Of a stretch of 11,982 nt of DNA, positions 5,848 through 11,982 are shown piece by piece. The stretch lies in the NCBI GenBank assembly GCA_030633365.1, contig DAOVSY010000050.1:1-11982 (forward strand). Direction: 5' to 3'. Below the pieces are notes generated by a model that did not search any database, was not told the DNA's origin, and saw nothing but the letters and a program-made list of their open reading frames with translations. Every line of letters begins with the position of its first letter. The first letter of the stretch is position 1. A program made the position numbers and the translations under genes. The DNA comes from Spirochaetaceae bacterium. Its GTDB lineage: Bacteria > Spirochaetota > Spirochaetia > B11-G9.

Positions 5848-8800
5848 CTAATATTTTAGATTTTGGAGTTTTTCTACAGCCCATGGAATTGATCTGGTAG
5901 CTTTTAAACCAAGAAACAGGTATGCTGATAATTCCTTAAATATGATTGGTATGAATAATCCCCCTTTCATATATGCCAAGTCACCATCAAATAATTTCTC
6001 TTCAACTTCTTTAATTCCATGTTTTCCGCTTTGAAAAATTAAAATTTTATTTTTATTAAATACTTCCTGAGTAAATTCATCTTCTTTAAAAAATATGAAA
6101 TTATCAATTGATTTTTGATTAAATCCAAGAGTATGATCCATTTTCCAACTACTATCGCTATATGATAAGATCCCTGCAAAAACAGCATCAAATTGTTGTG
6201 ATATTTTCATTAAAGATTGAACAATACCTATATTACTCTTCTTAAAATGAAAACGATAGCTATCATAGTTAAAGCCATTTTCTGAAAATACTGAAGATTT
6301 ATTTTTTATTGTACTTTGCTCATTTTGACTACTTGAATTGCTGATAGGTAGGTCAATATCAAGTATATCAAGAATATTAACATATTCTTCTTCATCATGG
6401 CTTGGAATATTACTTACAGAATCAACAAGCTCCTTAAGACTTTCATCCTTAGGTTTGATTTTATTAGAAAAGACATCATCCTTAATTTGGAATATTCCAT
6501 CCTCCATTTTGATTGTTTCTTCTATATGATCTAATCCAGGATTTGATTTAAGATCAGCAAGTTCAATTATATTTTTAGAAGATAGTTTCAAAAGTCTTTC
6601 TTTTAAAGATCCGGAAAGATCAAGAACAGGAGTATCTTCAAGTTCTTCAAGTTCTTCAAGTTCTTCAAGTTCTTCAAGTTCTTCGAGTTCTTCAAGTTCT
6701 TCGAGTTCTTCAACTATTTCTTCTTCTTGCTTTCTTGATTTCTTCATCGCTACAACCCTTTCATCAACTAAGACATCGCCATCTACTACATCAAGATAAC
6801 CTTGGATTTCTCCTGCAATATTATAAGTTGAAAATTTGTAAAGATTAGAATTATCTGAAACTAATTCCAAATGATGAACTTCATCTTCTATTTCATGTGA
6901 AACAATAGATAATGATTCCAGATTTTCTTCTTCTATTAGATTTTCCTTCTCTGGTAGTTCTTCTAATATATATACTTCAGATACTGTTTCCAATTTTTCA
7001 TTCTTATTTAATGTTTTATTATTAATTAAACTAAAAACTTCCTGCTCCATCTCAATTATGGCACTAATTTTTATACTATCATCAAAAAAACCAATATCCT
7101 GTATTTCTTCTTCAAAGTTAATTTCAGAATAGCTATAAAGAGGTTCTAAACTTCCTATTTTTTCAGAGCCTGCATCAAGTATTTCTAATTCTTCAAAGGT
7201 TTCAAAACTATTTTCATCAAACAACATAGTTTCTTCTAAATGTTCACCTTCAACAAGTGGTACAGCAAGCTTATCGGGTTGCTCAGGTACCATATCGTCA
7301 GTTTCAGGCTCAGCTTCGTCCAGTTCAGATAATTCTTCGACCTCTTCTATCTCTTCACCTTCGACAAACTCAGGTACCATATCATCAGTTTCAGGCTCAG
7401 CTTCGTCCAGTTCAGATAATTCTTCGACTTCTTCTATATCTTCACCTTCGACAAGCTCAGGTACCATATCATCAGTTTCAGGCTCAGCTTCATCCAGTTC
7501 AGATAATTCTTCGACTTCTTCTATCTCTTCACCTTCGACAAGCTCAGGTACCATATCATCAGTTACAGGTTCAACTTCGTCCAGTTCCTCTAATTCTTCG
7601 ACTTCTTCTATCTCTTCAAGAGATTCAAGGTCCTCTTCACTTTCCTGATCTAATACAGGACTTTTGGAAATTTGAACAACTTCATTTTTTTCAATAGTAT
7701 TATCTGCAAGAATAGAAGGAGTTGTTTTTAAAATCTTTTTTAAAACATCTTCTAAATTTGATATTTCAAGAGTTCCTTTATTTGATTGGACTATACGATT
7801 ATCTATTAAATCAAGAAGCTCATTCCAGGATGAATCTATTATTTTATCTACTTCTAGCGATTTATCTTTATTTAATTTGCCAATACCACGACGGATATCT
7901 TTTTTAACAGCATTACCTTTAAATCTTAATTTTCTTTGCCATTCTTTAATATCAAGATTATCTCTATTCTCCAGATATTCTTTTAAAAATTGAGATTGTA
8001 GTTTTCTTATTCGACCATTTATTACTATAATTTTATCTTGCTTAAGGCTAAAAATTAAAAAAATAATCAAATAAGTTGTAATAAAAAAAGCTATTAATAA
8101 AAATATTTTCAAAAACTCATTCAGCTTATATTCTTCTGCATTTACTAATTCAGCTACATTACCAAAATCAGGAATATATTTTGATATTAGAATATATTCC
8201 TTTTCTGTAAATGAATCTTTATAAATTTTTGTAGAATCAGATAGTATATTTTCCCACTCTGTGCTGTTTTCATTTAACTCATTTATGTTGTTTATATTGC
8301 CGCCAAAAATATATCCATCTTCATAGATACTAACCTGACCATCTATTTCAAGGGAACCATTTTCTATTAAGTATTTTCGCAAGTCACTAAGAGAAACAAC
8401 CAGAAGAGCTGTCCCTCTGTTAATTCCCAAAGAATCTACTGCTTTAAATTTATAAATTATTTGATTACCAAGATTATCCAAAGTTATTGAATAATCACTA
8501 CTTTCATTATTTTGAAGTAATTTAAAATCAATAATGTTCTCAGATGCTTCTTTTACATTTTTATATACTTTTCTAAAAGCACTGCTACTGGATTTTTCAG
8601 CAAAATCAGCAGAGCTATAATGAATTAGATATTTATCATCATAAAACCAAATAAATTGGATCCCCTGGTATTCTTCTTCAAAAAGACGAATTAAATTGTG
8701 GAATTTTGTTATATATTCTTCATCCCACTGAGAAGTATATATTTTTTGAATATCAAGATCATTGAGGATTGATTTAAATCTTTCCTGATATTTATTATGA

Positions 8801-8979
8801 TATGTACTAATATTTTCTATTTTATTCGAAAGTTCATTTTGATTAATTGTTTGAACTCTTTTATTAAAAAATTCAAGTTCAAAAGCTGAAAACAGACCTG
8901 TAAATGCCAAAAAAACAAATATTGAGGAGAGTATAACTGTAATTAATAGGCTTAAAGCTATCCTTTGTAGTGCATTCAT
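5848..8979 (-). CDS. Large two-helix membrane protein with extracytoplasmic sensor-like region and acidic repeats
   Basis: 1043 residues; I do not recognise a named family. A hydrophobic segment at about 7-29 is followed by roughly 260 extracytoplasmic residues. That region has an amphipathic helical start and then mixed strands such as GIQFIWFYDDKYLIHYSS and GTALLVVSLSDL, loosely like Cache or CHASE sensor domains (inference). A second helix is at about 289-312 (FLKIFLLIAFFITTYLIIFL). The cytoplasmic part has a basic juxtamembrane helix region, then a very acidic repetitive stretch. This includes an 87-bp tandem repeat (residues about 453-567) and an EEL run (about 755-782). A globular end follows at about 905-1043 (GIVQSLMKISQQFDAVFAGIL, GGLFIPIIF, AYLFLGLKA), faintly GAF-like. 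No histidine kinase, GGDEF, MCP or phosphatase motif is visible. ATG 8979 follows an in-frame TAA; GGAGGG is 16 nt upstream, unusually far. It lies between the ribosomal operon terminator and rny. Confidence 0.85.
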   Translation of the reverse strand: MNALQRIALSLLITVILSSIFVFLAFTGLFSAFELEFFNKRVQTINQNELSNKIENISTYHNKYQERFKSILNDLDIQKIYTSQWDEEYITKFHNLIRLFEEEYQGIQFIWFYDDKYLIHYSSADFAEKSSSSAFRKVYKNVKEASENIIDFKLLQNNESSDYSITLDNLGNQIIYKFKAVDSLGINRGTALLVVSLSDLRKYLIENGSLEIDGQVSIYEDGYIFGGNINNINELNENSTEWENILSDSTKIYKDSFTEKEYILISKYIPDFGNVAELVNAEEYKLNEFLKIFLLIAFFITTYLIIFLIFSLKQDKIIVINGRIRKLQSQFLKEYLENRDNLDIKEWQRKLRFKGNAVKKDIRRGIGKLNKDKSLEVDKIIDSSWNELLDLIDNRIVQSNKGTLEISNLEDVLKKILKTTPSILADNTIEKNEVVQISKSPVLDQESEEDLESLEEIEEVEELEELDEVEPVTDDMVPELVEGEEIEEVEELSELDEAEPETDDMVPELVEGEDIEEVEELSELDEAEPETDDMVPEFVEGEEIEEVEELSELDEAEPETDDMVPEQPDKLAVPLVEGEHLEETMLFDENSFETFEELEILDAGSEKIGSLEPLYSYSEINFEEEIQDIGFFDDSIKISAIIEMEQEVFSLINNKTLNKNEKLETVSEVYILEELPEKENLIEEENLESLSIVSHEIEDEVHHLELVSDNSNLYKFSTYNIAGEIQGYLDVVDGDVLVDERVVAMKKSRKQEEEIVEELEELEELEELEELEELEELEELEDTPVLDLSGSLKERLLKLSSKNIIELADLKSNPGLDHIEETIKMEDGIFQIKDDVFSNKIKPKDESLKELVDSVSNIPSHDEEEYVNILDILDIDLPISNSSSQNEQSTIKNKSSVFSENGFNYDSYRFHFKKSNIGIVQSLMKISQQFDAVFAGILSYSDSSWKMDHTLGFNQKSIDNFIFFKEDEFTQEVFNKNKILIFQSGKHGIKEVEEKLFDGDLAYMKGGLFIPIIFKELSAYLFLGLKATRSIPWAVEKLQNLKY
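6635..6715 (-). repeat. 9-bp in-frame tandem repeat encoding (EEL)n
   Basis: Nine consecutive 9-bp units on the plus strand. Six read TCTTCAAGT (6635, 6644, 6653, 6662, 6671, 6689), two read TCTTCGAGT (6680, 6698), and a last variant reads TCTTCAACT (6707). On the coding minus strand they give a Glu-Glu-Leu run of eight repeats in the large membrane protein. Length change by whole units keeps the frame. Confidence 0.95.
7281..7628 (-). repeat. 87-bp tandem repeat array, about 3.8 copies, within the large membrane protein gene
   Basis: Units start at 7281, 7368, 7455 and 7542, an exact 87-bp period. The first three differ from each other at 3-4 bases; the fourth is more diverged and loses similarity in its last 15 or so bases. 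Each unit encodes 29 residues: EEIEEVEELSELDEAE, PETDD, then MVPELVEG. The period is a multiple of three, so copy number can change without a frameshift. Junctions carry CCTTCGACAAGCTCAGG (7358-7374 with one change, 7445-7461, 7532-7548). Confidence 0.95.
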
Positions 8980-9029
8980 TTACTGCTTATCAAAACCCTC
9001 CAGCTGTTAAGATACTATTCAACACTACA

Positions 9030-9037
9030 TTATCGGC
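9030..9037 (-). promoter_or_regulatory. GCCGATAA, sigma-28-like -10 element upstream of the large membrane protein gene
   Basis: Exact match to the FliA/sigma-28 -10 consensus on the minus strand, 51 nt upstream of ATG 8979. The expected -35 position (about 9053-9056) reads TTAC instead of TAAA, so the match is only half convincing. The overlapping GATAAT could instead be a sigma-70 -10, but it also lacks a good -35. Confidence 0.35.
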
Positions 9038-9061
9038 AAATTTTAAAGAAGAGTAAGACTT

Positions 9062-9102
9062 AATAATAAAAAGGGCTGTCAAAATTAATATCTTTGACAG
9101 CC
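9062..9102 (-). terminator. Intrinsic terminator ending the ribosomal protein/rpoA operon
   Basis: On the minus strand a 10-bp perfect stem, GGCTGTCAAA (9093-9102) with TTTGACAGCC (9074-9083), and a 9-nt loop is followed by CTTTTTATTATTA. It begins 26 nt after the rplQ stop. This separates the ribosomal operon from the large membrane protein gene. Confidence 0.9.
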
Positions 9103-9127
9103 TTAATTAAATTCATAATATAATTAA

Positions 9128-9712
9128 CTAATCAGAGTCTTTGGCTGGTTCTTCAGTCTCTTTTGTTTCTTTTTCTTTAGTATCCGACTTTACTTCAGCT
9201 ACTTCAACACTTACTTCTGGTGCAGGAACTGTTTTTTCTTCTTCTACTTCTACTTCAACAGCTTTTACTGCTTTTTCATCTTTTACTTCTTTCACATCTT
9301 TTTTACTTGTTTTTTTTGATTTTTTAGCTACTTTCTCTTTTTCAGGAGAACCACCATCTTTTTCTACAAGTTCAAGTATGACCATATCTGCAGCATCACC
9401 CTGTCTTGCACCCAATTTTAAAACTCTGGTATATCCACCAGGTCTGTTTTCATTTCTTGGAGCAATATCTGTAAAAAGTTTTGCAAGGATTTCTTTGTCT
9501 TTTATATCACGGGCAATTTGTCTTCTATTATGTACAGAATCTACTTTTGCCTTTGTGATCATTTTCTCAACTGTTCTTTTTATAGCCATAGCTTTAGACT
9601 TTGTTGTAGTAATTCTTTCATACCTAAAGAGAGAAATTGCCATATTCCTATGCAGAGATTTTCTATGACTTTCTTTAAGCCCAAGCTTATTGAAACCTAG
9701 TCTATGATTCAT
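9128..9712 (-). CDS. rplQ: 50S ribosomal protein L17 with long charged C-terminal extension
   Basis: L17 is a structural protein of the large ribosomal subunit near the peptide exit tunnel. Residues 1-117 are the L17 fold: [75 protein letters not shown]. The usual bacterial length is about 116-130. The remaining 77 residues are a low-complexity Lys/Glu/Val tail beginning [15 protein letters not shown] and ending EEPAKDSD. I chose ATG 9712 (194 residues) because the family begins there and GAGG lies 9 nt upstream. An earlier in-frame ATG at 9727 would add MRKKK but has no SD. The start overlaps the end of rpoA by 11 nt. It is the last gene of the operon, followed by a strong terminator. Confidence 0.94.
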   Translation of the reverse strand: MNHRLGFNKLGLKESHRKSLHRNMAISLFRYERITTTKSKAMAIKRTVEKMITKAKVDSVHNRRQIARDIKDKEILAKLFTDIAPRNENRPGGYTRVLKLGARQGDAADMVILELVEKDGGSPEKEKVAKKSKKTSKKDVKEVKDEKAVKAVEVEVEEEKTVPAPEVSVEVAEVKSDTKEKETKETEEPAKDSD

Positions 9713-10757
9713 TTTCTTCTTCCTCATTCATTTCGAGTTTTCTTGAAGTTTTAAGAACACTATAATCAGTCATTCCAAAGCTCAGGTTCCACTCTTTAAG
9801 TTTTTCTTTAATTTCAAGTAGTGATTTTTTACCAAAGTTTCTTGTTTTTGCAATTTCATCTTCAGATCTTCTTGTTAGGTCTCCAATTGATCTTATACTT
9901 GCATTTTTCAAACAATTACTTGATCTTACAGAAAGTTCAAGTTCTTCTACTGGTGTTTCAAGAATAGTTTTAATTCTCTCTTCTTCTTCATCTACTTCCT
10001 CATCACCGGATACAGCATCTTCATCAAAATTAATAAAAATTGTAACATGATCCTTTGCAATTTTTGCAGCTTCAGCAAGTGCATCTGCAGGGCTAATAGT
10101 TCCGTCTGTATGTATTTCCAGTATCATTTTATCATAATCATTACGCTGACCTACTCTTGTATTCTCGATTGAATACTTAACACGCTTGATAGGTGAAAAA
10201 ACTGCATCTATAGGAATAGTACCAATAACTTCAATATATTTTTCATTTATCTCAGAAGGAACATATCCCCTGCCATGATCAACCTGAATTTCAAAATCAA
10301 TCTTTGCCTTTTCCATCATTGTAAATAATTCAAGATCACCATTAGTTATAAGAACACCTTCAGTATTTTGAAAAGCATCACAAGTAACTACACCAGGACC
10401 GGAAAGTTCAGCAAGTATTGTCATCTGATCAACACCTTCAGGTAATTTAATCTGAAGTTGTTTAAGTCGATTCAAAATTTCTGGTGTATCTTCTGTAACT
10501 TCAGCTATAGATTCATATTCGCTGGAGATCATATGAGGAGTTCCTTCCTCATTATAACTTGTAATCTTAACAGCCGAAACAGCAAATCCCTGAATTGATG
10601 ATAGTAATACCCGTCTAAGTGTATTGCCTATTGTTGTTCCATACCCTCGTTCAAAAGGGTATGCAATAAACTTCCCATAGTTGGTGTCTACTTCGCTGTG
10701 CTCAAAGGTTATCCCTTTCGGCATCTTGAATCCCTTTAAAAGGTTTTTCTGCGCCAT
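9702..10757 (-). CDS. rpoA: DNA-directed RNA polymerase subunit alpha
   Basis: 351 residues (E. coli 329). The N-terminal domain, about 15-240, assembles the polymerase core: [20 protein letters not shown] then [17 protein letters not shown], and later [18 protein letters not shown]. An acidic linker ([17 protein letters not shown]) joins the C-terminal domain at about 270-335. It has [15 protein letters not shown] (Arg278 equivalent to E. coli Arg265, the UP-element and activator contact), IRSIGDL and [17 protein letters not shown] 10757 has AGGAG 5 nt upstream, overlapping the rpsD stop. The short tail [10 protein letters not shown] overlaps the rplQ start, and its codons double as the rplQ SD region. 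It sits between rpsD and rplQ, the standard alpha-operon order. Confidence 0.98.
   Translation of the reverse strand: MAQKNLLKGFKMPKGITFEHSEVDTNYGKFIAYPFERGYGTTIGNTLRRVLLSSIQGFAVSAVKITSYNEEGTPHMISSEYESIAEVTEDTPEILNRLKQLQIKLPEGVDQMTILAELSGPGVVTCDAFQNTEGVLITNGDLELFTMMEKAKIDFEIQVDHGRGYVPSEINEKYIEVIGTIPIDAVFSPIKRVKYSIENTRVGQRNDYDKMILEIHTDGTISPADALAEAAKIAKDHVTIFINFDEDAVSGDEEVDEEEERIKTILETPVEELELSVRSSNCLKNASIRSIGDLTRRSEDEIAKTRNFGKKSLLEIKEKLKEWNLSFGMTDYSVLKTSRKLEMNEEEENES
9722..9725 (-). promoter_or_regulatory. Ribosome binding site deciding the rplQ start, inside rpoA
   Basis: GAGG on the minus strand, 9 nt before ATG 9712, in a purine-rich run (GAGGAAGAAGAAA) that also encodes the Glu-rich C-terminus of RpoA. 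It favours ATG 9712 over the in-frame ATG 9727. Confidence 0.65.
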
Positions 10758-10765
10758 GTAAACTC

Positions 10766-11401
10766 CTATCTAGAATAAAGTTCTACGATTAACTGTACAT
10801 TAACATCAAGAAGATCTGTTACTTCACTTCTTTGTGGAAATGCATTAATTTTACCTTTCATCTCATCAGGATTTAAATCCATCCAAGGATAAACACCAGA
10901 CTTAGTATACTCTTTAAGACTTTCCTTAATAACAACCATTTTCTGGCTCCTGGACTGAACAGCAACTTCATCATTTACCTTTAAACGAAATGATGCAATA
11001 GTTACTCTTTTTCCATTTACAAGGATATGTCCATGGGATATTAACTGTCTGGCCTGTTTTCTTGATGAAGCAAATCTCATTCTATAAACAGTATTATCCA
11101 GTCTTCTTTCCAACAAAGTGATTAAATTATCACCTGTTTTTCCCATTTGTCTATCAGCTTCCTTAAACGTAAGTTTAAATTGCTTTTCAAGCATTCCAAA
11201 AGTTCTTTTTAGTTTTTGCTTTTCCCTTAACTGAATTCCGTAATCTGAACGTTTTTTTGCTCTAAATCGCGGTCCTTTACCAGGAGGGGTAGCTTTTTTT
11301 GCTATTGGGCACTTGGCACTATAGCATCGCTCTCCTTTAAGGAAGAGCTTTGTATTCTCAGTTCGACAAAGCCGACACTGAGGGCCTACATATCTTGCCA
11401 T
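10766..11401 (-). CDS. rpsD: 30S ribosomal protein S4
   Basis: 211 residues; a primary binder of 16S rRNA that nucleates assembly of the small-subunit body. The N-terminus holds a four-cysteine zinc motif: Cys9 and Cys12 (CRLCR), Cys26 and Cys31 (CYSAKC), the zinc-binding type of S4. An S4 RNA-binding domain lies at about 98-160 (RLDNTVYRMRFASSRKQARQ, then LISHGHILVNGKRV). The C-terminus ENDS near DLLDVNVQLIVELYSR as in other S4 proteins. ATG 11401 has AGAGG 6 nt upstream, starting just after the rpsK stop. In E. coli S4 is the translational repressor of this operon; no leader is in the window to test that here. Confidence 0.98.
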   Translation of the reverse strand: MARYVGPQCRLCRTENTKLFLKGERCYSAKCPIAKKATPPGKGPRFRAKKRSDYGIQLREKQKLKRTFGMLEKQFKLTFKEADRQMGKTGDNLITLLERRLDNTVYRMRFASSRKQARQLISHGHILVNGKRVTIASFRLKVNDEVAVQSRSQKMVVIKESLKEYTKSGVYPWMDLNPDEMKGKINAFPQRSEVTDLLDVNVQLIVELYSR

Positions 11402-11412
11402 TTTTTACCTCT

Positions 11413-11790
11413 TTATACTCTTCTTGTCTTTTTAGGTCTGCAGCCATTATGGGGAATCGGTGTAACATCTTTTATACTTCTAACAAGAAGGCCAAGATTG
11501 CCAAGGGATCGAATTGCTGATTCACGTCCAACACCTGGACCCTTTACAAATACGTGAACCTCTTTTAGACCGAGATCAATCGCCTTTTTTGCTGCAGTTT
11601 CTGCTGTTACCTGTGCTGCATAGGGAGTAGATTTTTTTGCGCCGCGAAAACCTAAACCCCCTGCACTTGCCCATGATACAGCATTACCATTTAAATCTGT
11701 AACAGTAACAATTGTATTATTAAAAGTTGCCTGTACATAAACTTTACCTTCATATACAGTCTTCTTTGTTTTCTTTTTTACTTTAGCCAC
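11413..11790 (-). CDS. rpsK: 30S ribosomal protein S11
   Basis: 125 residues, normal length. S11 lies on the platform of the small subunit near the mRNA exit and contacts 16S rRNA. Diagnostic stretches are [52 protein letters not shown] and the conserved end [18 protein letters not shown]. The start codon is GTG at 11790, with a strong GGAGG (11797-11801) 6 nt upstream. It is 15 nt downstream of rpsM and 11 nt upstream of rpsD. Confidence 0.98.
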   Translation of the reverse strand: MAKVKKKTKKTVYEGKVYVQATFNNTIVTVTDLNGNAVSWASAGGLGFRGAKKSTPYAAQVTAETAAKKAIDLGLKEVHVFVKGPGVGRESAIRSLGNLGLLVRSIKDVTPIPHNGCRPKKTRRV

Positions 11791-11805
11791 TTATTTCCTC
11801 CAAAA

Positions 11806-11982
11806 CTACTTCTTCTTTCCAGCTACAGTTTTCTTCTTACCCTTTCTGGTTCTAGCGTTCGTTTTGGTTCGCTGTCCTCTTACTGGTAACCCTCTTCTAT
11901 GACGCAGACCTCTATAACAACCAATATCCATTAAACGTTTAATATTTAATGCTGTTTGTGTTCTAAGTCTACCTTCTACTGT
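11806..11982 (-). CDS. rpsM: 30S ribosomal protein S13, C-terminal 58 residues (cut by window edge)
   Basis: The minus-strand reading frame is open from the right window edge to TAG at 11806-11808. The translated part begins [20 protein letters not shown] and contains the S13 signature [20 protein letters not shown], then [18 protein letters not shown]13 sits in the head of the small subunit and contacts the P-site tRNA and the B1 bridges to the large subunit. The full family length is about 120, so roughly half is outside the window. Position before rpsK is the standard order. Confidence 0.96.
   Translation of the reverse strand, partial: TVEGRLRTQTALNIKRLMDIGCYRGLRHRRGLPVRGQRTKTNARTRKGKKKTVAGKKK

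Noticed and set aside
7281..7628. Regular 87-bp repeats considered as a CRISPR array
   Set aside because: Units are directly contiguous without unique spacers, keep reading frame with the gene, and no cas gene is nearby.
7257..7697. 146-codon plus-strand open frame with repeated Gln/Leu-rich segments
   Set aside because: It is the antisense shadow of the 87-bp repeat array in the minus-strand membrane protein gene; the repeats simply lack stops in that frame.
9141..9668. Plus-strand Ser/Thr/Phe-rich frame
   Set aside because: Antisense of the Lys/Glu-rich rplQ gene; low-complexity codons lack stops on the opposite strand.
9727..9727. ATG 9727 as the rplQ start
   Set aside because: No SD upstream, and family alignment plus the GAGG site support ATG 9712.

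Overview
The window is a compact, AT-rich bacterial chromosome segment with almost no intergenic space. The organism is probably a spirochaete (Spirochaetota). That reading is an inference from overall protein flavour: the RpoA N-terminus ([14 protein letters not shown]), a TlyA-type S4/FtsJ methyltransferase, a membrane-anchored GerMN protein, and RNase Y next to YmdB. There is no rRNA or marker gene here to settle it.

Right part (9128-11982, all minus strand): the distal end of the alpha ribosomal operon in canonical order, rpsM (partial, window edge), rpsK, rpsD, rpoA, rplQ. Spacings are short, Shine-Dalgarno (SD) sites are visible, and rpoA and rplQ overlap. A strong intrinsic terminator (9062-9102) closes this operon. 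L17 carries a long Lys/Glu-rich tail of about 77 residues, so S13 and S11 through L17 are co-transcribed with the RNA polymerase alpha subunit.

Centre (5848-9061, minus): one very large gene of 1043 codons. It encodes a two-helix membrane protein with an extracytoplasmic region of about 260 residues, a long acidic repetitive cytoplasmic region and a small globular C-terminus. It contains an 87-bp tandem array (about 3.8 copies) and a 9-bp tandem array (about 9 copies). The 87-bp unit includes the CCTTCGACAAGCTCAGG/PELVEG sequence. The upstream gap holds an exact GCCGATAA, the -10 element of sigma-28 promoters, although its -35 is poor.

Left-centre (2591-5814, minus): an RNA-metabolism operon, rny (RNase Y), ymdB (metallophosphoesterase) and tlyA (rRNA 2'-O-methyltransferase), driven by a good sigma-70 promoter just upstream of rny. 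It converges on a plus-strand GerMN-domain gene. A perfect 28-bp palindrome contains both stop codons symmetrically.

Left end (1-1841): ptsI (Enzyme I of the phosphotransferase system), missing only its extreme C-terminus at the window edge. It is divergent from the GerMN gene. The ptsI promoter is near consensus and places the predicted transcription start on the A of the ATG, suggesting a leaderless mRNA. No complete novel multi-gene system is evident. The most unusual items are the giant repeat-bearing membrane protein, the palindrome that supplies two stop codons, and the leaderless-type divergent promoters.
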